DNA of 64,000 bases, taken from positions 3,232,001-3,296,000 of the forward strand of contig NZ_CP021648.1 of NCBI RefSeq assembly GCF_002176815.1. The letters run 5' to 3'. Position 1 is the stretch's first letter. Every line of letters begins with the position of its first letter. Positions 44,387 through 55,728 of the stretch are shown here, piece after piece. The translations under genes and the position numbers were made by a program. This DNA comes from Acidovorax sp. T1. GTDB lineage: Bacteria; Pseudomonadota; Gammaproteobacteria; Burkholderiales; Burkholderiaceae_C. Under the pieces are notes generated by a model, which saw only the letters and a list, made by a program, of their open reading frames with translations, was not told where the DNA came from and searched no databases.

Positions 44387-45628
44387 TCAATCTGCCTGCT
44401 TGCGCAGGAAAGCCGGAATCTCCAGATCATCCATGCCGCCCGACGACAGTGCATCCACGCGGGCCGCTGCCTGCGTGCGGTTGGTGCGCCACACGCTGGG
44501 CACCGACATGCTGCCGTAGTCGGCCTGCGAGCCCCCCACCATGCCGCCGGCCACACCCACGGCACCACCCAGGCCACCGCTGGTGGCCATGGGCATTTGG
44601 TAGGCGATGTTGTCCGTGCCCGTGCGCAGGCCACCCTGCACCACCGAAATGGGCTGGCGGCGTGCGTTGGGGCGCGACAGGCCTGTGGCCACCACGGTCA
44701 CGCGGATCTCGTCGCCCAGGCTGTCGTCGTAGGCCGCGCCGTAGATCACATGCGCGTCGGGCGAGGCATAGGCGTTGATGGTGCTCATGGCCAGGCGCGA
44801 TTCAGACAGCTTCAGGCTGCCCTTGGCGGCCGTCACCAGCACCAACACGCCCTTGGCGCCCGACAGGTCGATGCCTTCCAGCAGCGGGCAGGCCACGGCC
44901 TGCTCGGCGGCGATGCGCGCACGGTCGGGGCCGCTGGCGGTGGCCGTGCCCATCATGGCCTTGCCGGGCTCGCCCATCACGGTGCGCACGTCTTCGAAGT
45001 CGACGTTCACATGGCCGTATTCGTTAATGATTTCGGCAATGCCGCCCACGGCGTTTTTCAGCACGTCGTTGGCGTGGGCAAAGGCCTCGTCCTGGGTGAT
45101 GTCATCGCCCAGCACTTCGAGCAGCTTTTCGTTGAGCACCACGATCAGCGAATCCACATTGGCTTCGAGCTCGGCCAGACCGTTGTCGGCATTGCTCATG
45201 CGGCGCCCGCCCTCCCAATCGAAGGGCTTGGTGACCACGCCCACGGTGAGGATGCCCATTTCCTTGGCCACGCGCGCAATCACGGGTGCAGCGCCGGTGC
45301 CCGTGCCGCCGCCCATGCCGGCGGTGATGAACAGCATGTGCGCGCCCGAGATGGCGGCGCGGATGTCGTCCACCGCGGCTTCGGCGGCTTCACGGGCTTT
45401 TTCGGGCTTGCTGCCGGCGCCCAGGCCGCTGTTACCCAGCTGGATGGTGCGGTGGGCCGAGCTGCGGGTGAGCGCCTGCGCGTCGGTGTTGGCGCTGACG
45501 AACTCCACGCCCTGCACGCTGCGGGCAATCATGTGTTCGACGGCGTTGCTGCCGCCACCGCCCACACCGATCACCTTGATCTGGGTGCCCTGGTTAAATT
45601 CTTCGGCTTCGATCATTTCGATGGTCAT
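44387..45628 (-). CDS. ftsZ: Cell division GTPase FtsZ
   Basis: 413 residues from ATG 45628, with AGGAG seven bases upstream; the open frame extends further but is not needed. The tubulin signature GGGTGTG is near residues 106-112, 'KVIGVGGGGSNAVEHMI' binds nucleotide, and the T7 loop 'VNVDFEDVRTVM' is present. The conserved tail 'DDLEIPAFLRKQAD' binds FtsA and ZipA. The linker is short and Gly/Met-rich. It polymerises into the Z-ring. A 151-bp gap from ftsA may hold an additional promoter, as in other proteobacteria; TTGCAC and CATACC 16 bases apart are weak candidates. Confidence 0.98.
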   Translation of the reverse strand: MTIEMIEAEEFNQGTQIKVIGVGGGGSNAVEHMIARSVQGVEFVSANTDAQALTRSSAHRTIQLGNSGLGAGSKPEKAREAAEAAVDDIRAAISGAHMLFITAGMGGGTGTGAAPVIARVAKEMGILTVGVVTKPFDWEGGRRMSNADNGLAELEANVDSLIVVLNEKLLEVLGDDITQDEAFAHANDVLKNAVGGIAEIINEYGHVNVDFEDVRTVMGEPGKAMMGTATASGPDRARIAAEQAVACPLLEGIDLSGAKGVLVLVTAAKGSLKLSESRLAMSTINAYASPDAHVIYGAAYDDSLGDEIRVTVVATGLSRPNARRQPISVVQGGLRTGTDNIAYQMPMATSGGLGGAVGVAGGMVGGSQADYGSMSVPSVWRTNRTQAAARVDALSSGGMDDLEIPAFLRKQAD

Positions 45629-45779
45629 GTTGGAGCTCCTGTTTCTAAATTCGTATGCAATTGCCAATGGATGAAAAGGGGTCTGGTTCGCGGTACATAA
45701 GGCGGGCCGGTACATCGCCATCGACCGCGCGGTATGCGATGGGGACTCCCTCGTGCAAGCCAGAGTGGGTATTTCATGG

Positions 45780-47009
45780 TCAGAAATTCCCCACGATGAA
45801 GTCTTTGAAACGCCCGAACGCGGTCTTCATCGACCCGCTCTTTTGCGCCACCTTGTAGCCGCGCATGCGGGCCAGACGCGCTTCTTCGAGCAAGCCCATC
45901 ACCGTGGCGGCGCGGGGCTGGGCCACCATGTCCGACAGTGCACTGGAATACTTGGGGATACCACGGCGCACGGGCTTCAAAAAGATGTCCTCGCCCAGCT
46001 CGATCATTCCGGGCATCACCGAGCTGCCGCCGGTGAGCACGATGCCCGACGACAGCACTTCTTCGTAGCCCGACTCGCGCACCACCTGCTGCACGAGCGA
46101 GAAGATTTCTTCCACCCGGGGCTCGATCACGCCGGCCAGCGCCTGCTTGCTGAGCATGCGCGGGCTGCGGTCGCCCAGGCCGGGCACTTCCACCTGGGCC
46201 TCGGGGTCGGCCAGCAGCTGCTTGGCGTAGCCGCTTTCGACCTTGATGTCTTCGGCGTCCTTCGTGGGCGTGCGCAGCGCCATGGCGATGTCGCTGGTGA
46301 TCAGGTCGCCGGCAATCGGGATCACCGCCGTGTGGCGGATGGCGCCACCGGTAAAGATGGCCACGTCGGTCGTGCCCGCGCCGATGTCCACCAGCACCAC
46401 GCCCAGTTCGCGCTCGTCATCGGTCAGCACGGCCTGGCTCGATGCCAGCGGGTTGAGCATGAGCTGCTCCACGTCCAGGCCGCAGCGGCGCACGCACTTG
46501 ATGATGTTTTCGGCCGCGCTTTGCGCGCCGGTCACGATGTGGATCTTGGCCTCCAGGCGGATGCCGCTCATGCCGATGGGCTCTTTCACGTCCTGCCCGT
46601 CGATCACGAATTCCTGCGGCTCCACCAGCAACAGGCGCTGGTCGCTGCTGATGTTGATGGCCTTGGCGGTTTCGACCACGCGCGCCACGTCGGCGGCGGT
46701 GACTTCCTTGTCTTTGACCGCCACCATGCCGCTCGAATTGAGGCCCCGGATATGGCTGCCCGTGATGCCGGTGTAAACGCGCTGGATCTTGCAGTCGGCC
46801 ATCAGCTCGGCCTCTTTCAGCGCCTGCTGGATGCTCTGCACCGTGGCGTCGATGTTCACCACCACACCGCGTTTCAAGCCATTGCTCGGCGCCACGCCCA
46901 GGCCGGCGAGCTTGAGTTCGCCATTGGGCAGCACCTCGGCCACCACGGCCATGACCTTGGCCGTGCCGATGTCCAGCCCCACCACCACGTCTTTGTATTC
47001 TCTTGCCAT
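45780..47009 (-). CDS. ftsA: Cell division actin-like protein FtsA
   Basis: 409 residues. 'VVGLDIGTAKVMAVVAEVLP' is the phosphate-1 motif, 'VVLVDIGAGTTDVAIF' phosphate-2 and 'GIVLTGGSSVMPGMIEL' the adenosine motif of the actin fold. The 1C subdomain is present. The C-terminus 'TAFGRFKDFIVGNF' is the amphipathic helix that ties FtsZ filaments to the membrane. It lies 50 bp after ftsQ and 151 bp before ftsZ. Confidence 0.98.
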   Translation of the reverse strand: MAREYKDVVVGLDIGTAKVMAVVAEVLPNGELKLAGLGVAPSNGLKRGVVVNIDATVQSIQQALKEAELMADCKIQRVYTGITGSHIRGLNSSGMVAVKDKEVTAADVARVVETAKAINISSDQRLLLVEPQEFVIDGQDVKEPIGMSGIRLEAKIHIVTGAQSAAENIIKCVRRCGLDVEQLMLNPLASSQAVLTDDERELGVVLVDIGAGTTDVAIFTGGAIRHTAVIPIAGDLITSDIAMALRTPTKDAEDIKVESGYAKQLLADPEAQVEVPGLGDRSPRMLSKQALAGVIEPRVEEIFSLVQQVVRESGYEEVLSSGIVLTGGSSVMPGMIELGEDIFLKPVRRGIPKYSSALSDMVAQPRAATVMGLLEEARLARMRGYKVAQKSGSMKTAFGRFKDFIVGNF

Positions 47010-47059
47010 ATCAGTGTCTGCCCTTCATTGTTCTGTCCAGTCGCATCCGCTCCCCGCGG

Positions 47060-47848
47060 CTACTTCTTGGCAGCCGCTTGCGCGGTCACCGTTGTCACGC
47101 CGCGCAGGCGCAGTGCATAACCCCCGGCATGGCGCAGGTCGGCCGACTCCAGCGCGTCGGCGCGGCGCTGGTATTGCGCCGCCACCTGCGTCAGCGTGCG
47201 GGCAAAGCGCTGCGTGCGCTCCACCACCTCCTGCGGCGTGCCGCCTCCCAGCTCCAGCACGGCTTCGCTGTCGAGCGTGGCACGCCAGCCGCCACGTCCC
47301 GTCAGCACCAGTTCGTCCACCGCCATGCCCAGCGGCTCGAACACCGGCTGCAGCAGGCCATGCATCTGGAGCACCTGGGCCGAGCTGCCCTGCGGGCCCA
47401 CCAGACGGGGCAAGCCCTCTTGCTCCACATCGCCCACATTGGCTTCGAACACCTCGCCCTGGCTATTGACCAGTGCAGCGCCGGTGTCGGGCCCCCAGTA
47501 GGCGACGGCATCGTGTTCCTGCAGCTCCACGCGCAGGCCGCCAGGAAACTCGCGCCGCACCATGGCCTTGCGCACCCAGGGCGCCTGTTCGAACGCCGTG
47601 CGCGCGGCGCGCAGGTCGAGGGTGAAGAAGTTGCCCGCAAGTTGCGGCGCCACATTGGCCCGCAAGGTCACGGCGTTGTTGTGCACCAACTCACCCTCGA
47701 CCACGATGCGCGCCACGGCAAACCCCGGGTGCAGCAACACCCAGCGCGCCCCCGCCCCCAGCAACAGCAGGACGCAGCACACGAACAAGACCGATGCGGT
47801 CAGGTTCATGAGCTTGACGTCCAGCGGTGCGGGCAGCGACGGATTCAT
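47060..47848 (-). CDS. ftsQ: Cell division protein FtsQ
   Basis: 262 residues from ATG 47848, which overlaps the ddlB stop by 4 bp. A short cytoplasmic tail and one membrane helix (near 15-37, [20 protein letters not shown]) precede a periplasmic POTRA domain '[20 protein letters not shown]', then the beta domain '[29 protein letters not shown]'. FtsQ links early and late division proteins through FtsB and FtsL. Confidence 0.96.
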   Translation of the reverse strand: MNPSLPAPLDVKLMNLTASVLFVCCVLLLLGAGARWVLLHPGFAVARIVVEGELVHNNAVTLRANVAPQLAGNFFTLDLRAARTAFEQAPWVRKAMVRREFPGGLRVELQEHDAVAYWGPDTGAALVNSQGEVFEANVGDVEQEGLPRLVGPQGSSAQVLQMHGLLQPVFEPLGMAVDELVLTGRGGWRATLDSEAVLELGGGTPQEVVERTQRFARTLTQVAAQYQRRADALESADLRHAGGYALRLRGVTTVTAQAAAKK

Positions 47849-48858
47849 GGCGTGACGGCCTCCTGGGGCTGGCCTTGCGCCGGGCTCAGCGTGGCACCTG
47901 GCGGCGTGTCCAGCGTGGCCGTGGCAAGCAGGCCCACGCACAGGTCTTCGTAGCTGATACCAACGGCCCGCGCCGACATGGGCACCAGCGAATGCCCGGT
48001 CATGCCTGGCGAGGTGTTGATTTCCAGCAGAAACGGCTTGCGGTCACTGGCCCGGATCATGATGTCGGCCCGCGCCCAGCCGCGGCAACCCAGCGAGCGG
48101 AAGGCCTGCACCACCAGGCGCTGGATCTCGCGCTCCTCGGCCTCGGGCAAGCCGCTCGGGCAGTGGTATTGCGTGTCGTCGGTGAAATACTTGTTCTGGT
48201 AGTCGTAGTTGCCCTGCGGCGCCACGATGCGGATCACCGGCAGCGCATGGGCGCCAGCACCTTCACCCAGCACCGGGCAAGTGGTTTCGTCGCCCTCGAT
48301 GAACTGCTCGCACAGCACCTCGGGGTCGTATTTCGATGCCAGCGCGTAGGCCTGCTCGCATTGCTCGGGCGAGGTAACTTTGCTCAACCCGATGGTCGAG
48401 CCCTCGCGCGCGGGCTTGACGATCATGGGCGCGCCCAGCGCCTGCAGGGCCAAAACGGTTTCTTCGCTGCTGGCCACGAGGCGCCAGTCGGGCGTGGGCA
48501 AGCCCTCGGCACGCCAGATGCGCTTGGTCATGATCTTGTCCATCGACATGCTGGACGCCATCACGCCGGAGCCGGTGTACGGAATGCCCAACAACTCCAG
48601 CGCGCCTTGCACCGTGCCGTCTTCGCCATGGCGCCCGTGCAGGGCAATGAAGCAGCGGTCATAGCCGCCGCGTTTCAGCTCGCCCAGATCATTGTGGGCA
48701 GGGTCAAAAGCGTGGGCATCCACGCCGCGCGAGCGCAGCGCCTGCAACACGCCGCGGCCGGACATCAGCGACACATCGCTCTCGGCCGACGCGCCGCCCA
48801 TCAGCACCGCCACTTTGCCGAGCGCGCGGACATCCACATTGGAACCAAATGCGCTCAT
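47845..48858 (-). CDS. ddlB: D-alanine-D-alanine ligase
   Basis: 337 residues, an ATP-grasp enzyme. '[20 protein letters not shown]' and '[28 protein letters not shown]' are the Ddl signatures, and '[17 protein letters not shown]' holds metal ligands. It makes the D-Ala-D-Ala dipeptide used by MurF. It overlaps murC and ftsQ by 4 bp each, showing tight coupling. Confidence 0.97.
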   Translation of the reverse strand: MSAFGSNVDVRALGKVAVLMGGASAESDVSLMSGRGVLQALRSRGVDAHAFDPAHNDLGELKRGGYDRCFIALHGRHGEDGTVQGALELLGIPYTGSGVMASSMSMDKIMTKRIWRAEGLPTPDWRLVASSEETVLALQALGAPMIVKPAREGSTIGLSKVTSPEQCEQAYALASKYDPEVLCEQFIEGDETTCPVLGEGAGAHALPVIRIVAPQGNYDYQNKYFTDDTQYHCPSGLPEAEEREIQRLVVQAFRSLGCRGWARADIMIRASDRKPFLLEINTSPGMTGHSLVPMSARAVGISYEDLCVGLLATATLDTPPGATLSPAQGQPQEAVTP

Positions 48859-50288
48859 TGCGCTCTCCCTGTTTGCGTCAATAGCTCATTATTTTGTAGC
48901 ATTTCCACGACTTTTCCAGGCACGGCGGCGATGGAGCCGGCACCCATGCACATCACCACGTCGCCCGCCTTGGCGTTGTCAGCAATGATCTGGGGCATCT
49001 CGGAAACGCTGTCAACGAAGTGCGGCTCCACCCGGCCGGCCACGCGCAGCGACCGCGCCAGCGCGCGGCCGTCGGCCGCCACCACGGGCGCTTCGCCGGC
49101 GGCATAGACCTCGGAGAGCAGCACGGCATCGGCCGTGCCGATGACCTTGACGAAATCTTCAAAGCAGTCGCGCGTGCGGCTGTAGCGGTGCGGCTGAAAC
49201 GCCAGCACCAGGCGGCGCCCCGGGAAGGCACCGCGCGCTGCCGCCAGCGTGGCGGCCATCTCGACGGGGTGGTGGCCGTAGTCGTCGATCAGCGTGAACT
49301 GGCCACCGTCCTTGGCGGGCAGCTCGCCATAGCGCTGGAAGCGCCGGCCCACGCCCTTGAAACCGGCCAGCGCGCGCTGCACGGCTTCGTCCGGAATGTT
49401 CAGCTCCACGGCCACCGCGATGGCCGACAGGGCGTTGAGCACGTTGTGCTCGCCCGCCAGGTTGAGCACCACCTCCATGTCGGGCAGCGTGACGCCGTTG
49501 CGCCGCTGCACCGTGAAGCGCATTTGCCCCGCCTCGGCCCGCACGTTGATGGCGCGCACCTGGGCGTCTTCAGAAAAGCCGTAACTGGTGACCGGGCAGG
49601 TTACGCTTTGCAAAATGTCGCGCACCGCCGGGCTGTCAATGCACAGAACGGCCGTGCCATAGAACGGCATGCGGTGCAGAAAATCGACAAAAGCGCCCTT
49701 GAGCCGACCGAAGTCGTGCCCGTAGGTTTCCATGTGGTCGGCGTCGATGTTGGTCACCACGGCCATCACCGGCAGCAGGTTCAGGAACGACGCATCCGAC
49801 TCATCGGCCTCGACCACGATGTAGTCGCCGCTGCCCAGCTTGGCATTGGCGCCCGCGCTGTTCAGGCGCCCGCCGATGACGAAGGTCGGGTCCAGCCCCG
49901 CCTCGGCCAGCACGCTGGTCACGAGGCTGGTGGTGGTGGTCTTGCCGTGCGTGCCGGCGATGGCGATGCCCTGCTTGAGGCGCATCAGCTCGGCCAGCAT
50001 GAGGGCACGCGGCACGACTGGAATCTTCTTGTCGCGCGCGGCCAGCACCTCGGGGTTGTCGGCCGTGACCGCCGTGGAGGTGACCACGGCATCCGCGCCC
50101 TCGATGTGCGCGGCTGCATGGCCCAGGCAGGTCTGGATGCCCAGGCCCTTGAGGCGGCGCAGCGTGGCGCTGTCGGCCAGGTCGGAGCCCGAGATGCGGT
50201 AGCCCAGGTTGAACAGCACCTCGGCGATGCCGCTCATGCCGGCGCCGCCGATGCCGACGAAGTGGATATGGCGAATGGCGTGCTTCAT
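48855..50288 (-). CDS. murC: UDP-N-acetylmuramate-L-alanine ligase
   Basis: 477 residues. '[18 protein letters not shown]' is the UDP-binding loop, '[16 protein letters not shown]' the ATP loop, and '[20 protein letters not shown]' is conserved in MurC. It adds L-Ala to UDP-MurNAc. It overlaps murG and ddlB. The last residues (codons near 48880-48905) lie in DNA resembling part of repeat A. Confidence 0.97.
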   Translation of the reverse strand: MKHAIRHIHFVGIGGAGMSGIAEVLFNLGYRISGSDLADSATLRRLKGLGIQTCLGHAAAHIEGADAVVTSTAVTADNPEVLAARDKKIPVVPRALMLAELMRLKQGIAIAGTHGKTTTTSLVTSVLAEAGLDPTFVIGGRLNSAGANAKLGSGDYIVVEADESDASFLNLLPVMAVVTNIDADHMETYGHDFGRLKGAFVDFLHRMPFYGTAVLCIDSPAVRDILQSVTCPVTSYGFSEDAQVRAINVRAEAGQMRFTVQRRNGVTLPDMEVVLNLAGEHNVLNALSAIAVAVELNIPDEAVQRALAGFKGVGRRFQRYGELPAKDGGQFTLIDDYGHHPVEMAATLAAARGAFPGRRLVLAFQPHRYSRTRDCFEDFVKVIGTADAVLLSEVYAAGEAPVVAADGRALARSLRVAGRVEPHFVDSVSEMPQIIADNAKAGDVVMCMGAGSIAAVPGKVVEMLQNNELLTQTGRAQ

Positions 50289-51349
50289 GCGGCAAGCTCC
50301 TCGCAGGCAGTCACCACTTCACGGGTGGCGTTGATTTTTTGCATGTTTTTGGCCTTGAGCGCTACATCCACAAGCGTGGATCGCTCTAATTTCAATAGCA
50401 TTTCAGACAAGCCCTCGGGCGTCAGGTCGCTTTGCTGCACCAGCCAGCCGCCACCGGCGTTCACGAGGAACTGCGCGTTGGAGGTCTGGTGGTCGTCCAC
50501 GGCCGACGGGAAGGGCACAAAGATGGACGCCGCCCCCACGGCAGCGATTTCGGTGACGGTGCTGGCACCCGCGCGGCAGACGATGATGTCGGCCGCCGCA
50601 AAGGCGCTGGCGGTGTCGTCGATGAAAGGCGTCAGCTCTGCATCGACCCCGGCGGCAGCGTAGTTGGCGCGCAGCGCGTCGATCTGCGTGGCGCCGCTCT
50701 GGTGGACCACGGTGGGGCGTTGTCCGGCAGGCATCAGCGCAATGGCCTGGGGCACGATTTCGTTGAGCGCCCGCGCGCCCAGGCTGCCGCCCACCACCAG
50801 CAGGCGCAGCGGGCCTGCGCGGCCGGCAAAACGCTCGGCCGGGCCGGGCTGCTGCGTGAAGGCGGCGCGCAGCGGGTTGCCCACCCACTGGCCTTTCTTG
50901 AACACGTTGGGGAAGGCGGTGAACACGCGGTCGGCCACACCGGCCAGCACCTTGTTGGCCATGCCGGCCACCGAGTTCTGTTCGTGCAGCACCAGAGGCT
51001 TGCCCGCCAGCACGCCCATCATCCCGCCCGGAAAGGTGATGTAGCCGCCCAGGCCCACCACCACGTCGGGCTGGACGCGCCGCACCACGGCCAGCGCCTG
51101 CCAGAAGGCGCGCAGCAGGCGCAGCGGCAGCAAGGCCAGCGTCACCAGCCCCTTGCCGCGCACGCCCGAGAAGTCGATCAATTCGAGCGGAAAGCCGTGC
51201 TGCGGCACGATGCGCGACTCCATGCTGCCCGGTGCACCCAGCCAGTGCACGCGCCAGCCGCGCGCGCGCAATTCTTCGGCCACGGCCAGGCCCGGGAAGA
51301 TGTGGCCGCCCGTGCCGCCGGCCATGATGAGGGCCGTTTTCTGCGTCAT
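50285..51349 (-). CDS. murG: Lipid II-forming GlcNAc transferase MurG
   Basis: 354 residues from ATG 51349 ([20 protein letters not shown]). The GGTGGHI loop, '[16 protein letters not shown]' and '[15 protein letters not shown]' are characteristic. It adds GlcNAc to lipid I at the inner membrane. The C-terminal coding part (50330-50405; residues '[20 protein letters not shown]') resembles a degenerate repeat A. Upstream lies a tandem duplication between ftsW and murG rather than the tight overlap seen elsewhere in the cluster. Confidence 0.97.
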   Translation of the reverse strand: MTQKTALIMAGGTGGHIFPGLAVAEELRARGWRVHWLGAPGSMESRIVPQHGFPLELIDFSGVRGKGLVTLALLPLRLLRAFWQALAVVRRVQPDVVVGLGGYITFPGGMMGVLAGKPLVLHEQNSVAGMANKVLAGVADRVFTAFPNVFKKGQWVGNPLRAAFTQQPGPAERFAGRAGPLRLLVVGGSLGARALNEIVPQAIALMPAGQRPTVVHQSGATQIDALRANYAAAGVDAELTPFIDDTASAFAAADIIVCRAGASTVTEIAAVGAASIFVPFPSAVDDHQTSNAQFLVNAGGGWLVQQSDLTPEGLSEMLLKLERSTLVDVALKAKNMQKINATREVVTACEELAA

Positions 51350-51517
51350 ACGCGGCCTCCTCTCATAGGCGCTGCGCGCCTTGCAGCGCTGACGCACTGC
51401 AGCAGTTCATTTTGGTGAAACAAGCTGCTCATACGCGGCCTCCGCGCATCGAATGCTGCGCATTCGGCAGCGCTTGCGCGCTGCTGCAGCCCGTTTTGGT
51501 GAAACAAGCTGCTCATA
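51350..51517. repeat. 84-bp tandem duplication between ftsW and murG
   Basis: Two units, 51350-51433 and 51434-51517, each starting CGCGGCCTC and sharing TTTTGGTGAAACAAGCTGCT followed by CATA. Their middles differ (about half identical, both rich in GCTGCGC). The shared 3' part equals, in inverted form, the last codons of ftsW. Confidence 0.85.
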
Positions 51518-51546
51518 CGCGGCCTCCGCGCATGAGCAGCTTGTTT
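51502..51546. other. Long perfect hairpin at the ftsW stop codon
   Basis: AACAAGCTGCTCAT (51503-51516) pairs with ATGAGCAGCTTGTT (51532-51545); after one A-C mismatch CGCGG pairs with CCGCG around a CCT loop. The stem of about 20 pairs covers the last codons and stop of ftsW. Confidence 0.9.
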
Positions 51547-52778
51547 TCATAGTCCACCCGCAGCACCACCGCCAGCGCCACCAGGTTCATCAAGATCGCA
51601 GACCCCCCAAAACTCATCAGCGGCAGCGTGAGCCCCTTGGTGGGCAGCGCACCCAGGTTCACGCCCATGTTGATGAAGGCCTGAAAGCCGATCCAGATGG
51701 CCACGCCCTGCGCTACCAGGCCGGCGAACACCCGGTCCAGCGCGATGGCCTGGCGGCCGATGTGCATGATGCGGCGCGTCATCCAGACGAACAGCACGAT
51801 GAGGGTGAGCACGCCCACCAGACCGAACTCCTCGCCGATCACAGCCAGCAAGAAGTCGGTGTGGGCCTCGGGCAGCCAGTGGAGTTTTTCGACACTGCCG
51901 CCCAGGCCCACGCCAAAGATCTCGCCGCGCCCGATGGCGATGAGCGAGTGCGAGAGCTGGTAGCCCTTGCCCAGCGCGTGCTCTTCGCTGAACGGGTCCA
52001 GATAGGCGAACACGCGCTCGCGCCGCCAGGGCGAGCTGGCGATCATGACGCCGAAGGCCGCCACCAGCACCCCCGCGATCAGGAAGAACATGCGGGCGTT
52101 GACGCCGCCCAGGAACAGGATGCCCATGGCGATCACGGCCACCACCATGAAGGCGCCCATGTCCGGCTCGGCCAGCAACAGCACGCCCACGATGGCCACG
52201 GCCGCGCCCATCGGCAGCACGGCGCGAAAGAAGCGCTCTTTCACATCCATCTTGCGCACCATGTAGTCGGACGCATAGATCAGCACGGCGAACTTCGCCA
52301 GCTCCGAGGGCTGAAAGTTCATGACGCCCAGCGACAGCCAGCGCCGCGCCCCATTGACCACCGTGCCCACATGCGGAATCAGCACCGCCACCAGCAGCAC
52401 GATGGAGGCCACGAACAGCCAGGGCGCCACGCGCTCCCAGGTGGCCATGGACACCTGGAACGCCAGCAGCGCCACCACAAAGCCGATGACCAGGGCCAAC
52501 ACATGGCGCACCAGGAAATGGGTGGCGGCGATCTTGCCGAAACGGGGGTTGTCGGGCATGGCGATCGAGGCCGAATACACCATCACCAGCCCCCAGGCCA
52601 GCAGCGCCACCACCACCCACAGCAGGGCCTGGTCGAACCCCAGCACGGCAGCGGGCGTGCTGCGGGTGGGGCGGTAGTCGGTGCCGCCCACGCGCACCGG
52701 CAGCACATCGGCGGCCTTGCCCGAAAGCCCCCTCAGCCAGGCCGTGACGCGCGGCCATGCACCTGTGGCGGTGGTCAT
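51513..52778 (-). CDS. ftsW: Peptidoglycan polymerase FtsW
   Basis: 421 residues, a SEDS-family membrane glycosyltransferase with about ten helices. Motifs include '[28 protein letters not shown]' and '[21 protein letters not shown]', '[23 protein letters not shown]'. It polymerises lipid II at the septum with FtsI. It overlaps murD by 4 bp. Its 3' end forms one arm of a long hairpin. Confidence 0.97.
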   Translation of the reverse strand: MTTATGAWPRVTAWLRGLSGKAADVLPVRVGGTDYRPTRSTPAAVLGFDQALLWVVVALLAWGLVMVYSASIAMPDNPRFGKIAATHFLVRHVLALVIGFVVALLAFQVSMATWERVAPWLFVASIVLLVAVLIPHVGTVVNGARRWLSLGVMNFQPSELAKFAVLIYASDYMVRKMDVKERFFRAVLPMGAAVAIVGVLLLAEPDMGAFMVVAVIAMGILFLGGVNARMFFLIAGVLVAAFGVMIASSPWRRERVFAYLDPFSEEHALGKGYQLSHSLIAIGRGEIFGVGLGGSVEKLHWLPEAHTDFLLAVIGEEFGLVGVLTLIVLFVWMTRRIMHIGRQAIALDRVFAGLVAQGVAIWIGFQAFINMGVNLGALPTKGLTLPLMSFGGSAILMNLVALAVVLRVDYENKLLMRGGRV

Positions 52779-54523
52779 TGCAGGCCCTCCAGTTCCTGGC
52801 CGGCGTCATGGGCCAGCGTGCGCACGGCATCGCAGAACACCTGGGCGCGGTGCGCGTAGTCCCGAAACATGTCAAAACTGGCGCAGGCGGGCGACATCAG
52901 CACCGCATCGCCCGAGTGGGCGTGCTGCGCGGCCAGCTGCACGGCCTGCGCCAGCGTCTGCGCATCGACCAGCGCAACCCCTGTGCCTTGCAGGGCGGAA
53001 CGGATCAAGGGGGCGTCCCGGCCCATCAGCACCACGGCCCGCGCATGGCGCGCCACCGGCGCTGCCAGCGGCGAAAAGTCCTGCCCCTTGCCCTCGCCCC
53101 CCAGGATGACGACGATGCGGCGATCCGCCCCCAGGCCGGTCAGCGCCGCCACCGTGGCACCCACATTGGTGCCCTTGCTATCGTCGAAATACTCCACGCC
53201 CGACACCCTGCCGATGGGCTCCACACGGTGCGGCTCGCCGCGGTATTCGCGCAGGCCGTACAGCATGGGCGACAGCGCGCAGCCGGCCTCGCAGGCCAGC
53301 GCCAGTGCAGCCAGGGCGTTGATGGCGTTGTGGCGCCCGCGGATGCGCAGTGCATCGGCCGGCATCAGGCGCTGGATGTGCAGCTCTGCCTCGTCGTTGC
53401 GGCCGCGTTTTTTGGTTTCGTCCGACTCCAGGGCGCGCACCAGCCAGGCCATGCCGCTGACCATTTCGATGCCAAAGTCGCCGGGGCGCCGGGGCATGTC
53501 GCCGCCAAAGGTGCTGTGCGCGCGCTGCTGCGGCTTTTGCAGCTTGGCCTTTACCGGCGGCGGCAGCATCTGCATCACGGCCGGCTCGTCGCGGTTGAGC
53601 AGCATCACCGCGCTCTGGCCGAAGATGCGGGCTTTGGCGCCGGCATAGGCCTGCATGTCGCCATGCCAGTCCAGGTGGTCCTGCGTGATGTTGAGCACCG
53701 TGGCGGCCGTGGGCTCAAAGCCCACCACGCCGTCGAGCTGAAAGCTTGACAGCTCCAGCACCCACACCTGGGGCAGCGTGCCCGCGTCGATGCGCTCGCT
53801 GAGCGTGTCGAGCAGCGTGGGGCCGATATTGCCCGCCACGGCCACGGTCTTGCCCGCGCGCTCCACCAGCTGGCCCGTGAGCGAAGTGACCGTGGTCTTG
53901 CCGTTGGTGCCGGTGATGGCCAGCACCGCCGGCGCATAGCCATGCGCTGCGCGCAATGCGTCGAGCGCCATGGAATAAAGGCTTAATTCGCCTCCAGTGC
54001 TGATGCCCATTGCGCCAGCAGCTACGAATACAGGAGCAACCGAAGCGGGACTCAACCCCGGCGAGCGGTACACGGCGTGCAGGTTCTGCCCCTCTACCAG
54101 GTGGCCACCAAATTCCCCGGCCACGAAACGCACCAGGGGCAGCTCGTGGCGCAATGCGGCCAGCTGGGGCGGGGCTTGGCGCGTGTCGGCCACGGTGACC
54201 TGGGCGCCACTGCGCACGCACCAGCGGGCCATGGCCAGGCCCGACGCACCCAGGCCGAGGATGAGGATGTTCTGGTCCTGCAGCGGCTTCATGCCCTCGC
54301 CCGGGCGGCCCACGGGCTCGGCGGATGCTTGCGCCGGCGCTGCAGCATCAGACGGCACCGCGGGCAACTGCGCGGGGCCGGGCTCGGGCGCAGCCACCTC
54401 GGCAAAGATCTGCGCCACGAAATCAGCCGCCGCCTGGGCGGCAGAGATGGCGGGCGCACCGCCCCCGGCCTCGGAAGGCACGGCCGGGGGTTGGCCAGGC
54501 AGGAGGGGGTCGTGGGTGCTCAT
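52775..54523 (-). CDS. murD: UDP-MurNAc-L-alanine:D-glutamate ligase with N-terminal extension
   Basis: 582 residues from ATG 54523, whose ATGA overlaps the mraY stop. Standard MurD begins at Met 54292 ([20 protein letters not shown]). The first 77 residues are an Ala/Pro/Glu-rich extension, '[14 protein letters not shown]', with no recognisable domain. The ATP loop '[16 protein letters not shown]' and '[16 protein letters not shown]' are intact. The core is also enlarged to about 505 residues. One insertion, '[16 protein letters not shown]' (near 54000), is encoded by DNA resembling repeat A. It adds D-Glu in peptidoglycan precursor synthesis. Confidence 0.95.
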   Translation of the reverse strand: MSTHDPLLPGQPPAVPSEAGGGAPAISAAQAAADFVAQIFAEVAAPEPGPAQLPAVPSDAAAPAQASAEPVGRPGEGMKPLQDQNILILGLGASGLAMARWCVRSGAQVTVADTRQAPPQLAALRHELPLVRFVAGEFGGHLVEGQNLHAVYRSPGLSPASVAPVFVAAGAMGISTGGELSLYSMALDALRAAHGYAPAVLAITGTNGKTTVTSLTGQLVERAGKTVAVAGNIGPTLLDTLSERIDAGTLPQVWVLELSSFQLDGVVGFEPTAATVLNITQDHLDWHGDMQAYAGAKARIFGQSAVMLLNRDEPAVMQMLPPPVKAKLQKPQQRAHSTFGGDMPRRPGDFGIEMVSGMAWLVRALESDETKKRGRNDEAELHIQRLMPADALRIRGRHNAINALAALALACEAGCALSPMLYGLREYRGEPHRVEPIGRVSGVEYFDDSKGTNVGATVAALTGLGADRRIVVILGGEGKGQDFSPLAAPVARHARAVVLMGRDAPLIRSALQGTGVALVDAQTLAQAVQLAAQHAHSGDAVLMSPACASFDMFRDYAHRAQVFCDAVRTLAHDAGQELEGLQ

Positions 54524-55698
54524 CGCAGTTTCAGGGTTGAAAGCCCCACCAGGCACAGCAGCATGGTGATGATCCAAAAGCGCACCACCACCTGCGTTTC
54601 CTTCCAGCCACTCTTTTCAAAGTGGTGGTGCAGCGGCGCCATCTTGAGCAGACGCCGGCCTTCGCCGTAGCGCTTTTTGGTGTATTTGAACCAGGTCACC
54701 TGCAGCATCACCGACAGGGCCTCGACCACGAAGATGCCGCCCATGATGGCCAGCACGATCTCCTGGCGCACGATGATGGCGATGGTGCCCAGGGCGCCGC
54801 CCAACGCCAGCGCGCCCACGTCACCCATGAAGACCTGGGCCGGGTGCGCGTTGAACCACAAAAAGGCCAGCCCCGCACCGGCCATGGCCGCACAGAAGAT
54901 GAGCAGCTCGCCCGAGCCCGGGATGTACGGGAAGAACAGGTACTTGGAATACACCGAGCTGCCGGTCACGTAGGCGAACACGCCCAAGGCCGAGCCCACC
55001 ATCACCACCGGCATGATGGCCAGTCCGTCCAGGCCGTCGGTCAGGTTCACCGCATTGCTCGAACCCACGATCACCAGGTAAGTCAGGATGACGAAGCCCA
55101 GCACACCCAGCGGGTAGCTCACTTCCTTGAAGAACGGCAGCTGCAGCCCCGCCTTGGGCGGCAGGTCGAGCGAGAAGCCCGACTGCACCCAGCCCACAAA
55201 AAGCTCCCACACCTTGGCGTTGGAGCTTTCGGAAATGCTGAACACCAGGTACAGCGCGGCCATGAGGCCGATCACCGACTGCCAGAAATACTTTTCGCGC
55301 GAGCGCATGCCCTCGGGGTCTTTATTGACCACCTTGCGCCAGTCATCCACCCAGCCGATGGCGCCAAAGCCCAGCGTGACCAGCAGCACGATCCAGACAA
55401 AGCGGTTGGACAGGTCAAACCACAGCAGGGTCGAGATGGCGATCGACAGCAGGATCAGCACGCCGCCCATGGTGGGCGTGCCGCTCTTGGACAGGTGCGA
55501 CTGCATCGCATAGCCCCGAATCGGCTGGCCGATCTTGAGCGAGGTGAGCACGCGGATCACCTTGGGGCCCGCCACCAGGCCGATGAGCAGCGCCGTCATG
55601 GCGGCCATCACGGCGCGGAAGGTGAGGTACTGGAACACCCGGAAAAAGCCAAACTCGGGCGACAGGCCCTGCAGCCATTGCGACAGCATCAGCAGCAT
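54520..55698 (-). CDS. mraY: Phospho-MurNAc-pentapeptide transferase MraY
   Basis: 392 residues, integral membrane with about ten helices. '[20 protein letters not shown]', '[21 protein letters not shown]' (catalytic Asp pair) and '[22 protein letters not shown]' are signatures. It forms lipid I from UDP-MurNAc-pentapeptide and undecaprenyl phosphate. It follows murF by 30 bp and overlaps murD. Confidence 0.97.
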   Translation of the reverse strand: MLLMLSQWLQGLSPEFGFFRVFQYLTFRAVMAAMTALLIGLVAGPKVIRVLTSLKIGQPIRGYAMQSHLSKSGTPTMGGVLILLSIAISTLLWFDLSNRFVWIVLLVTLGFGAIGWVDDWRKVVNKDPEGMRSREKYFWQSVIGLMAALYLVFSISESSNAKVWELFVGWVQSGFSLDLPPKAGLQLPFFKEVSYPLGVLGFVILTYLVIVGSSNAVNLTDGLDGLAIMPVVMVGSALGVFAYVTGSSVYSKYLFFPYIPGSGELLIFCAAMAGAGLAFLWFNAHPAQVFMGDVGALALGGALGTIAIIVRQEIVLAIMGGIFVVEALSVMLQVTWFKYTKKRYGEGRRLLKMAPLHHHFEKSGWKETQVVVRFWIITMLLCLVGLSTLKLR

Positions 55699-55728
55699 GA
55701 CGTGCCTCCGTGCGAGGTGCGGCGGGCA

